The translations under genes were made by a program, and so were the position numbers. The notes below the pieces were generated by a model. It was given only the letters and a program-made list of their open reading frames with translations, made no database searches and was not told the DNA's origin. This document shows, piece after piece, positions 14,830 through 22,173 of a DNA stretch of 23,703 nt. The stretch's first letter is position 1; every line of letters begins with the position of its first letter. This stretch comes from JBBDIO01 sp040880365 (GTDB lineage Bacteria > Chloroflexota > Anaerolineae > Caldilineales > Caldilineaceae), in assembly GCA_040880365.1 (NCBI GenBank), contig JBBDIO010000169.1, positions 1-23,703 of the forward strand. Reading direction: 5' to 3'.

Positions 14830-15665
14830 GTGGACAAGTTGCAAGTGGCGACATGGTAAATGATGCCAATGGAAATGGCCGTATTGCACTCGTCACCGGC
14901 GGGGGCCGGGGGATTGGGCGCGGGATTGCGCTGGCGCTGGCTGCGCGTGGCTGGACGGTGGTGGTCAACTATCGCGGCGACGCCAAGAGCGCGGCGGCGA
15001 CCGCCGATGCGGTGCGCGCGGCGGGGGGCGATGCGCTGACCGTGCAGGCCGACGTGGCCGATGCCAACGACCGCACGCGTCTGATTGAACGCACGCTGGC
15101 AGCCTATGGGCGTATCGACTTGCTGGTCAACAATGCGGGCATGGCCCCGCGCGAACGGCGCGACATTCTGGAAACCACCGAAGAATCGTATGACGAGGTG
15201 ATGAATGTGAACCTCAAGGGTCCCTACTTTCTCACGCAACAGGTGGCGCGCGTGATGGTGGCCCAGGTGGAAGCCGCCTCTAATACCGCCACTGACGCTA
15301 CCCAGCCACGCCCGCTGATTGTGAATATCGGCTCGATTAGTGCCTATGCCGCCAGCACCAACCGGGGCGAATATTGTCTTTCCAAAGCCGCGATGGGCAT
15401 GTTGACCGCGCTCTTTGCCGACCGCCTTGCGCCCTATGGCATCCACGTCTATGAGGTGCGCCCAGGGGTAACGGAGACGGACATGACCAGCAAGGTAAAA
15501 GACCGCTATGACCAGATGATTGCCGAGGGCATGACGCCTATTCGCCGCTGGGGACAGCCCGAAGACATGGGGCGGGCGGTGGTGGCGTTTGCCGATGGCG
15601 ATTTCCCCTTTTCCACGGGCGAGATTGTGAATGTGGACGGCGGATTTCACCTGCGGCGGCTCTAG
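14826..15665 (+). CDS. SDR-family dehydrogenase (FabG-like)
   Basis: A 279-residue classical short-chain dehydrogenase. Visible: cofactor loop TGGGRGIG after IALV, NNAG, the Ser of NIGSISAY, catalytic Tyr183 and Lys187 in EYCLSKAA, and a C-terminal NVDGGFHL. An insert of about 15 residues (ASNTATDATQPRP) before the NIGS strand is unusual but occurs in relatives. In this context it likely reduces or oxidises the keto-sugar released after GH88 rather than acting in fatty acid synthesis; this is inference. The start ATG overlaps the GH88 stop, which implies translational coupling. Confidence 0.92.
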   Translation: MSGQVASGDMVNDANGNGRIALVTGGGRGIGRGIALALAARGWTVVVNYRGDAKSAAATADAVRAAGGDALTVQADVADANDRTRLIERTLAAYGRIDLLVNNAGMAPRERRDILETTEESYDEVMNVNLKGPYFLTQQVARVMVAQVEAASNTATDATQPRPLIVNIGSISAYAASTNRGEYCLSKAAMGMLTALFADRLAPYGIHVYEVRPGVTETDMTSKVKDRYDQMIAEGMTPIRRWGQPEDMGRAVVAFADGDFPFSTGEIVNVDGGFHLRRL

Positions 15666-15760
15666 GACGCTTGGATAGGTCGCACAGTTCAGGCCGATCC
15701 GTTCACGTACAGTCGCAGGCGTATAGGGAAAACACACACAACGCGCGCACAGGGGGGCAA

Positions 15761-17224
15761 ATGAGAATTAAACGCGTGGCAACTTTGCGCAAGGCTGCGG
15801 ATTTGCGCGAGCACACGGCCGGGCTGGGCATCGAGCTGCCCTTTGATGAAACGCTGGTCCACGGTACAGACGCGCCCCTGGCGCAAGCGCTGGCCTGGGA
15901 GGGGCGGCGCATTGGCAACCGCTTTACCATTTTGCCAATGGAAGGCTGGGACGGCACGACCGACGGCAAGCCCACGGATTTGGTGCGGCGGCGGTGGGCG
16001 CGCTTTGGCGCGAGCGGCGCAAAGCTGATCTGGGGCGGCGAGGCGGTGGCCGTGCGTCCCGATGGGCGCGCCAATCCCAACCAGTTGCTGCTCAACCCGG
16101 ACACGGTGGGCGAACTGGAGGCGCTGCGCGCACACCTGGTAGCGACGCACACGGCTGCCTTTGAAAGCGCGGATGATCTGGTCATTGGTCTGCAATTGAC
16201 CCATTCGGGCCGTTTTGCCCGCCCTGTCGACAAGCGCAACATGGCCCCGCAGATTCTCTATCGCCACCCCTTACTTGATGCCAAGTTTGGGCTGGGCGAT
16301 GACTATCCGTTGCTGGCAGATGATGATATTGCGCGCCTGATCGACGATTTTGTGGCGGCGGCGGTGCTGGCGCAAAAGGCCGGATTCGATTTTGTGGATA
16401 TCAAGCACTGTCACGGCTATCTGGGCCATGAGTTTCTCAGCGCCCACGACCGTCCCGGTCGCTATGGCGGCAGTTTCGAGAACCGCACCCGCTTTCTGCG
16501 CGAGATTGTGGCTGGCATCCATGCCCATGCGCCGGGGCTGGGGATTGGCGTGCGGCTCAGCGCGTTCGACTTTATTCCCTTCCAGCCCGACCCGGCCCAG
16601 GAGCAGCGCGGCGTGCCTGCCGCCTGGAAGCCCGCTACTGGTGATAACGCGGCCTATGCCTATGCCTTTGGCAGTGCGCCGGGTGGTCTGGAGATTGATC
16701 TCACCGAACCGGCCCGCTTTCTGGATCTGCTGGCGCAGTTGGGGATCCGGCTGGTCTGCATCACCGCGGGCAGCCCCTATTACAACCCCCACATCCAGCG
16801 CCCGGCGCTGTTCCCGCCTTCCGACGGCTATCAGCCGCCCGAAGATCCGTTGGCGGGGGTGGCGCGCCAGATCCAGGCGGCGGCGGAACTCAAGCGACGG
16901 CGGCCCGATTTGATCTTCGTGGGCAGTGGCTACTCCTATTTGCAGGAATGGCTGCCCCATGTGGCGCAGCATGTGGTGCGCACGGGTCAGATCGATTCGG
17001 TGGGCCTGGGGCGCATGGTGCTGGCCTATCCCGATCTGCCTGCCGATGTGCTGGCGGGACGGCCCATGCAGCGAAAATTGCTCTGTCGCACGTTTAGCGA
17101 TTGCACCACGGCCCCGCGCAATGGCATGGTTTCGGGCTGTTATCCGCTGGATGAGTTTTATAAGGCGCGGCCCGAAAATCAGGCGTTGCTGGATCTCAAA
17201 CAGGCGTTGGGCGCCGAAAGCTAG
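15761..17224 (+). CDS. NADH:flavin oxidoreductase, Old Yellow Enzyme family
   Basis: A 487-residue FMN-binding TIM-barrel oxidoreductase. Visible: RFTILPMEGWDG near the N-terminus, QLTHSGRFARP (about 145-157), the substrate-binding HCHGYLGHEFLS, RYGGSFENRTRFLREIV typical of the family, and GLGRMVLAYPDLP. The C-terminus has Cys442, Cys448 and Cys460 in C-x5-C-x11-C, resembling part of the 4Fe-4S motif of 2,4-dienoyl-CoA reductase-like members, but with one Cys missing. There is no C-terminal FAD/NADH domain. ATG 15761 follows AGGGGGG. It sits 95 nt after the SDR gene in the same direction; substrate unknown. Confidence 0.9.
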   Translation: MRIKRVATLRKAADLREHTAGLGIELPFDETLVHGTDAPLAQALAWEGRRIGNRFTILPMEGWDGTTDGKPTDLVRRRWARFGASGAKLIWGGEAVAVRPDGRANPNQLLLNPDTVGELEALRAHLVATHTAAFESADDLVIGLQLTHSGRFARPVDKRNMAPQILYRHPLLDAKFGLGDDYPLLADDDIARLIDDFVAAAVLAQKAGFDFVDIKHCHGYLGHEFLSAHDRPGRYGGSFENRTRFLREIVAGIHAHAPGLGIGVRLSAFDFIPFQPDPAQEQRGVPAAWKPATGDNAAYAYAFGSAPGGLEIDLTEPARFLDLLAQLGIRLVCITAGSPYYNPHIQRPALFPPSDGYQPPEDPLAGVARQIQAAAELKRRRPDLIFVGSGYSYLQEWLPHVAQHVVRTGQIDSVGLGRMVLAYPDLPADVLAGRPMQRKLLCRTFSDCTTAPRNGMVSGCYPLDEFYKARPENQALLDLKQALGAES

Positions 17225-17285
17225 GCTCGGCGTCCGATTCGCCACACCAGATACACTATACACACCAGAGACAACAGGAACACGT

Positions 17286-18389
17286 ATGAACCAGTTGACG
17301 ATTCGTATTGCGCTCATCGGGACGGGCGGCATTGCCAGTGCTCATGTGCAGGCCGTGGCCGATCAGGCTGCCTATAAGTCTGCGCAGGCGGGCACGGCAG
17401 TGGAGTTGGTGGCCGCGGTGGATATCGACGCGGCGCGGCTCGACGCATTTTGTGACAAATATGAGATTGCCCAGCGCTACACCGATGTGGCGACCATGCT
17501 GGAGCAAATGCAGCCGCATGTGGTGATGATTGCCACGCCGCCCTTTACCCATTGCGACCTGGCTGTGCAGTGTATGGATGCAGGGGCGTGGGTGCTTTGT
17601 GAAAAACCTCTGTGCGCGTCGCTGGCGGAAATGGACCGCATTGAGGCGGCCGAAGCGCGCAACGGTGTCTATTGCAGCAGCGTGTTTCAGTGGCGTTTTG
17701 GCAGCGGCGGCGCGCATCTCAAGCGGTTGATTGCCCAGAATGCGTTGGGGCGGCCTTTGGTGGGCACGGCGCTGATCACCTGGTTTCGCACGCCCGAATA
17801 TTATGCGGTGCCGTGGCGGGGCAAATGGGCGACCGAATTGGGCGGCACCACGGTGACGCATGGCATCCACGCGTTCGATTTTGTGCTGTGGCTGCTGGGC
17901 GAATGGCAAGAGGTGCGCGCCATGACGGGCACGCTTGACCGCGCCATCGAGGTGGAAGATGTGGCGATGGCGCTGGTGCGGCTTGCCAACGGCGCGATGA
18001 TTACGCTGACCAGCAGCGTGCTGTCCCCGCGCCAGGCATCCTATCTGCGCTTCGATTTTCAAAAGGCCACCGTGGAACTCACCACGCTCTATGGCTATCG
18101 GAATGTCCATTGGCGCTATGCCATTGCCGAGAATGCGCCCTATGCCGATGAACTGGCGCAATGGCAGGATTTGCCGCCGGAGCGTGCGGCTTCGCATGGC
18201 AGCCAGTTGACGGCATTTTTGGCGAGCAGGGCCGCGGGCGAACGGCCTGCCGCTTCGGGGCCAGACGTGCGCGGCACCATTGAATTTCTCAGCAGTCTCT
18301 ATAAAGCTGCGCAGACGGGACAGCCCGTGCAGCGCGGCGAGATCGACCAGGCCGACCCGTTTTATGGTAAATTGGGGGGCAGTCGGTAG
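17286..18389 (+). CDS. Gfo/Idh/MocA-family dehydrogenase
   Basis: A 367-residue NAD(P)-dependent sugar or cyclitol dehydrogenase. Motifs: Rossmann loop ALIGTGGIASAH near residue 10, VVMIATPPFTHCDLA, the catalytic E-K-P at 106-108 (CEKPLC), and GGTTVTHGIHAFDFVLWLLG, which contains the active-site His region. Members oxidise or reduce hydroxyls on sugars, inositols and related compounds. AGGAA lies upstream of ATG 17286; an upstream in-frame extension runs back into the OYE gene and is not used. The gene is 61 nt after the OYE gene, consistent with one operon. Confidence 0.93.
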   Translation: MNQLTIRIALIGTGGIASAHVQAVADQAAYKSAQAGTAVELVAAVDIDAARLDAFCDKYEIAQRYTDVATMLEQMQPHVVMIATPPFTHCDLAVQCMDAGAWVLCEKPLCASLAEMDRIEAAEARNGVYCSSVFQWRFGSGGAHLKRLIAQNALGRPLVGTALITWFRTPEYYAVPWRGKWATELGGTTVTHGIHAFDFVLWLLGEWQEVRAMTGTLDRAIEVEDVAMALVRLANGAMITLTSSVLSPRQASYLRFDFQKATVELTTLYGYRNVHWRYAIAENAPYADELAQWQDLPPERAASHGSQLTAFLASRAAGERPAASGPDVRGTIEFLSSLYKAAQTGQPVQRGEIDQADPFYGKLGGSR

Positions 18390-18464
18390 GTAGCTGCTTA
18401 CAGTGTTTGTGCGTGTGCGGCGCGATGATCGTGTCTGGCACATCAGGACAATGCAGGGGGTATT

Positions 18465-19319
18465 GTGACAAAAGGTTTGCTGATTTATCAGGTAGACGCC
18501 TTTGCCGATGAGCCATTTTCGGGCAATCCGGCGGCGGTGTGTATTTTGCATCAGGCGATGGATGATGCGTGGATGCAGCAGGTGGCACAGGAGATGAATT
18601 TGTCGGAGACGGCATTTCTGGTGCCCGACGGCAGCGATTTTCATCTGCGCTGGTTTACGCCGCTAGCCGAGGTGGATCTGTGTGGACATGCCACACTGGC
18701 GGCGGCGCACGTGCTTTGGGAAGCCGGTTATCTCTATCCCAGTGAGGAAGCGCGCTTTCATACGCGCAGCGGGTTGCTCACCGCGGCGCATGACGAAGAT
18801 CGGATCGTGCTGGATTTCCCCGCGGTGGCTGTGACCCCCGCTGCGCCGCCGCCCGGTTTGCTGGAGGCTTTAGGCGTGGAGGCGGTAGCCGTGGGCAAAA
18901 ACCAATATGACTATCTGGTCGAAGTGGCCGATGCTGCCACTGTGCGTGCGCTGGCTCCCGATTTTAGCGCGCTGGCAAAAGTCCATGCCCGGGGCGTGAT
19001 GGTGACGGCCCAGGCTGAACCGGCCGCAGATGGACCCGCAGATGGACCCACCGATGGAGCCGCGTATCGACGTGCAGAGGGCGAGGCGTATGATTTTATC
19101 TCGCGTTTCTTTGGCCCGGCGGTGGGGGTAAATGAAGACCCGGTCACCGGCTCGGCGCATTGCGCGCTGGGGCCATATTGGGCGGCAAAGCTGGGCAAGC
19201 AAACATTTTTGGCCTATCAGGCTTCGGCGCGGGGCGGCGCGGTGCATGTCGAGCTTGTAGGGGATCGCGTGCGCCTGGGCGGGCGCGCGGTGACCGTGTT
19301 GCGCGGGGAATTTGTGTAG
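18465..19319 (+). CDS. PhzF-family isomerase/epimerase-like protein
   Basis: A 284-residue PhzF-like protein of the diaminopimelate-epimerase fold. Visible: YQVDAFADEPFSGNPAAVC at the N-terminus, catalytic Glu48 in NLSETAF, WFTPLAEVDLCGHATLAAAH, and NEDPVTGSAHCALGPYW around Asp225. PhzF enzymes catalyse proton shifts on small substrates; most homologues have no known substrate. A 12-bp repeat at 19026-19061 adds ADGP-ADGP-TDGA in a surface loop. The GTG start follows CAGGGGG. Last of the co-directional set; a small AGTC-TCCA-GACT hairpin followed by TTTT overlaps the stop and may be a weak terminator. Confidence 0.9.
   Translation: MTKGLLIYQVDAFADEPFSGNPAAVCILHQAMDDAWMQQVAQEMNLSETAFLVPDGSDFHLRWFTPLAEVDLCGHATLAAAHVLWEAGYLYPSEEARFHTRSGLLTAAHDEDRIVLDFPAVAVTPAAPPPGLLEALGVEAVAVGKNQYDYLVEVADAATVRALAPDFSALAKVHARGVMVTAQAEPAADGPADGPTDGAAYRRAEGEAYDFISRFFGPAVGVNEDPVTGSAHCALGPYWAAKLGKQTFLAYQASARGGAVHVELVGDRVRLGGRAVTVLRGEFV
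19026..19061 (+). repeat. 12-bp tandem repeat in the PhzF-like gene
   Basis: GCAGATGGACCC occurs twice, followed by a diverged third copy ACCGATGGAGCC. It is in frame and encodes ADGP, ADGP, TDGA. It looks like slippage expansion within a loop. Confidence 0.85.
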
Positions 19320-19330
19320 TCTCCAGACTT

Positions 19331-19359
19331 TTGTCGCGCCGATACGCGTGTGCTAGAAT
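19331..19359 (+). promoter_or_regulatory. Sigma-70-like promoter giving a near-leaderless transcript
   Basis: TTGTCG (19331-19336), 17-base spacer, TAGAAT (19354-19359). The expected start site (about 19366) is next to the GTG at 19368, and no Shine-Dalgarno precedes that GTG, so the mRNA may be leaderless. Confidence 0.55.
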
Positions 19360-19367
19360 GCCGAGCC

Positions 19368-21095
19368 GTGAATCTATTTCTGGAAGTAGTCATTTCGCCT
19401 GTGGGTCCTGCGCTGATCTTGCTGTGTGGGGCCCTGGCACAAATTGCCATCGGGCGCTGGGTGCGCCGGCCCGGCATCATGACCGGGTTGGCGCTCTTTT
19501 TTGTCGCGCTGGCGCTGGTCGATTTTCTCTTGCTGCGTGCCGAACCCGTTGTGCCAACTTTTTCGCGCCCGTGGCAGCCACCGCTCCAGTTTGGCACCAA
19601 TCTGGTGTGGGTGGGCGATGGCTGGAATTGGTACATATCGGGCCTGCTGCTGATTCTGGGCGGCATCGGCATCCTGCTGAATCTCAACAGCCACAGCAGT
19701 CGCAACAGTCGCCGCGCCCAGTCGTCGCCTGGCAGCCGCCGGGTGGAGACCTCGCTGGCGATCCATTTGAGCGTATTGGCGGCGGGGCTGTTATTTGTAG
19801 GCAGCGCCAATGTGCTGACCGTCATGCTGACGTGGGTCTTGCTGGATCTGTTCGCGCTGGCGCGCGGCACGGTGGATGCTGAACTGGGCGCGCCCGGCGC
19901 ATCGGCACTCGAATCTTCTCAGCAACAGGCCAAAGGGCTGAGCCTGATTGGCGCACTGCTCTTGCTGTTGGCGCTTTTGCCCGCGGGCGTCACCGGCCCG
20001 GGGCAGCCGCTGGATGGGGGCACTTTGCCACCCGAAAGTCTGGCGCTCATGTTGCTGGCGGCGATGATTCGCGCCGGAATCTACCCCTTTCACCTGTGGC
20101 TGTTGCCGCCTAACCGGGGACATGTGGAGGTATCCGAACGCTTGCTGGATCACATGGCGCCGGTGCTCTGCGGGCTGTGGCTGCTGGGGTGGACGGTGAA
20201 CATGGGCGCACAGTATATTTCCATGCAGCCCGATATTGTGGCCATTTTGTGTGTCATGTTGCTGGCAAGCGCCATCGCGGCGTGGACTGCCGCCGATCAA
20301 CCGAACCACACCACATTTGTGTTGATTACATCGGCGGGGCTGGCTGCCCTGGCCGGTGTATTGGCCCACGAGGCCGGGCCACTGGGCATGATCTGGCCCA
20401 CGACTGCGTTCGCGCTGGGGGGAGCCTTGTGGCTGGTGGGCGATGAGGCGTGGAAATCCTGGCGCTGGCAGATTCCGGTGAGTGTGGGCGCGCTGGCTCT
20501 GGCGGGTATGCCGTTTACGCCTGGGTTTCTGACCCAGCCGGCGTTGGCGCGCATGTTGGTTTCTGGCCCGATTTTTATTGCGCTCTTTGGCCTCTTTTCT
20601 GTGGCCCAGGGCATTCAGATTGCCGCCATGTTGCGCAGTTGGAGTGATGATGACGAAAGCGCGCCGCGTGATCTGAATACAGGCGTCACCGCGCGTTTGC
20701 TGGCGGCTTCGACGGCGCTGGGGTTGATTCTGGCAATTGTGGGCTTCTTTCCCGGCACGATTGCGGGCATGGCAAGCCTGCCCGACGCCATCCCACCCAC
20801 ATTGGGCAATCCACCCAGCGTGGTGGCCGAATTTCCGGTGTGGATTGCGGCATCGCTGCCCCTGATCTTTGGCCTGGGACTGGTAGCGGTGCGCCCGGTG
20901 CTGTGGTCGTGGTTGGGCAGTCTGCCCGACCGGATCAGTGGGTTGGCGCGCCTGGAATGGCTTTTCCGCTTTATCTGGTGGGGCATAAACCGGACCAGCG
21001 ATCTGTTGGGCGGCGCCATGCGCATTGTGGAGGGCACCGGCTATATGGGGTGGGTGCTGGTGATTGGTGTCATGGCCTATCTGTTGATCCGCTAG
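19368..21095 (+). CDS. Complex I-like antiporter subunit (NuoL/M/N-Mrp family)
   Basis: A 575-residue multi-span membrane protein, judged a divergent member of the proton-translocating NADH-dehydrogenase/Mrp antiporter family. Key segment: AAMIRAGIYPFHLWLLPPN, matching the family's K-x-P-x-x-P-F-H-x-W-L-P helix, but with Arg in the usual Lys position. The expected TM5 Trp-Glu is replaced by VLLDLFALAR, with Asp. GMPFTPGFLTQPAL matches the later conserved G-x-P-x-x-x-G-F motif. A polar insert (about 100-120, Ser/Arg-rich) separates helices 3 and 4. GTG 19368 is chosen from promoter position and protein start; GTG 19350 overlaps the -10 box. The chain of three membrane genes continues downstream. 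Confidence 0.8.
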   Translation: MNLFLEVVISPVGPALILLCGALAQIAIGRWVRRPGIMTGLALFFVALALVDFLLLRAEPVVPTFSRPWQPPLQFGTNLVWVGDGWNWYISGLLLILGGIGILLNLNSHSSRNSRRAQSSPGSRRVETSLAIHLSVLAAGLLFVGSANVLTVMLTWVLLDLFALARGTVDAELGAPGASALESSQQQAKGLSLIGALLLLLALLPAGVTGPGQPLDGGTLPPESLALMLLAAMIRAGIYPFHLWLLPPNRGHVEVSERLLDHMAPVLCGLWLLGWTVNMGAQYISMQPDIVAILCVMLLASAIAAWTAADQPNHTTFVLITSAGLAALAGVLAHEAGPLGMIWPTTAFALGGALWLVGDEAWKSWRWQIPVSVGALALAGMPFTPGFLTQPALARMLVSGPIFIALFGLFSVAQGIQIAAMLRSWSDDDESAPRDLNTGVTARLLAASTALGLILAIVGFFPGTIAGMASLPDAIPPTLGNPPSVVAEFPVWIAASLPLIFGLGLVAVRPVLWSWLGSLPDRISGLARLEWLFRFIWWGINRTSDLLGGAMRIVEGTGYMGWVLVIGVMAYLLIR

Positions 21096-21124
21096 CCTGA
21101 TCCGCGCGCCGGGGCGGGGACGCC

Positions 21125-21170
21125 GGAACACCTCCCTGGAACACCTCCCCGGAATATCTTGCCGGAATGA
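21125..21170 (+). repeat. Degenerate 13-nt tandem repeat between membrane genes
   Basis: GGAA recurs exactly every 13 bases at 21125, 21138, 21151 and 21164. The first two units share GGAACACCTCCC; the next two are diverged. It lies in the gap after the first antiporter-like gene. Function unknown. Confidence 0.7.
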
Positions 21171-21179
21171 GAGTTTAAT

Positions 21180-21209
21180 TTGCACACTGGATTGTGCCGA
21201 AAATAGATT
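21180..21209 (+). promoter_or_regulatory. Possible promoter for the second membrane gene
   Basis: TTGCAC (21180-21185), 18-base spacer, TAGATT (21204-21209). Each box matches four of six consensus bases; moderate only. Confidence 0.3.
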
Positions 21210-21231
21210 TGCTGAGAATTATGCAGGGCCT

Positions 21232-22173
21232 ATGGTAGAGTGGATTTTTCAAGCATTGGGTTTTCTCTCCTCCAATTCTGGATTGCTGGTGACTGGTGCG
21301 CTGAGCGCGCTGGTCATTTTGCTGTGGGATTGGCGGGTGGCGCTGGCGGGCATCTTGCTGGTGCAGCTGAGCGTGGCGACGGCGGGTGTGATCTTGCATA
21401 GTGTGCCGCCCCAGTGGGCGTTTGTGCAGACGGTGGTGGTCGGGCTGGTCTGCCTCATGTTGAGCCTTTCGGCGCGCGCACAGAAGCTGCGCCCCGCGCT
21501 GCGACAGACGGGCACCTGGGTCTCGCGTGGCTTGCTGTTGGGCATGTTCCTGGCTGGCGCGTGGTTCTTGGATGTGCAGGTGACATTGCCGGGCATGGAT
21601 CCGCTGGTGATGGAGCTGTTCGTCTGGCTGGTGCTGTGTGGCATTATGCTCATGGGGTTGAGTGACCATCCCATGTATAACGCCATCGGCTTTCTGCTCT
21701 GGTTGATTCCCATGCAGTTGGTGGTAGCCGTGGTCGTTCCCCACCCGACAATTGTGGCAATGGTCGGGTTGCTGGTGCTGTTGACGGGGTTGGCAACCAG
21801 CTATCTGGTGACAGTGGAACATATTCCGCCCGAAGATCGGGGCCTGGTGCTGACTGATTTGGCATTTCCGCAACAGATACGGCTGGAACGCGCCCCGGCA
21901 ACGCCGGGAGCATCTGCCGGAGGGGCAGCGCAAGGCGGATCCGCTCAGGGCGCATTGCGCTTGCCTGCCCGAAACCGGCGACGTCTGCCGGACACGGGTG
22001 GACCCGTGCGTGGTTCCGACCCCGACCCGGTTGCGGACACACCGTCATCTACACAGACATTCACAGAATCGCCTGCATCGTCGCCCGATGCTGGGGATGC
22101 AGACTCCGACAGCCCACCGCGCACCGACGCGCCAGGGCGCGCCAATCCCTTCACCGCGCGGAGATCTTCGTGA
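21232..22173 (+). CDS. Multi-span membrane protein of the antiporter cluster
   Basis: A 313-residue protein with about six to seven hydrophobic helices in residues 1-200 and a roughly 90-residue polar tail rich in Pro, Ala, Asp, Ser and Arg that looks disordered. I do not recognise a specific family. Its position between two NuoL/N-like genes and the segment HPMYNAIGFLLWLIPMQLV suggest a small accessory subunit comparable to HyfE or NuoJ/K-like parts, but this is inference. ATG 21232 has AGGG close upstream. Its stop overlaps the next start (GTGA), so the genes are coupled. Confidence 0.75.
   Translation: MVEWIFQALGFLSSNSGLLVTGALSALVILLWDWRVALAGILLVQLSVATAGVILHSVPPQWAFVQTVVVGLVCLMLSLSARAQKLRPALRQTGTWVSRGLLLGMFLAGAWFLDVQVTLPGMDPLVMELFVWLVLCGIMLMGLSDHPMYNAIGFLLWLIPMQLVVAVVVPHPTIVAMVGLLVLLTGLATSYLVTVEHIPPEDRGLVLTDLAFPQQIRLERAPATPGASAGGAAQGGSAQGALRLPARNRRRLPDTGGPVRGSDPDPVADTPSSTQTFTESPASSPDAGDADSDSPPRTDAPGRANPFTARRSS

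Noticed and set aside
19791..21185. Minus-strand 464-codon ORF antisense to the antiporter-like gene
   Set aside because: Gln/Arg/His-rich antisense artefact of a GC-rich membrane-protein gene; no motifs.
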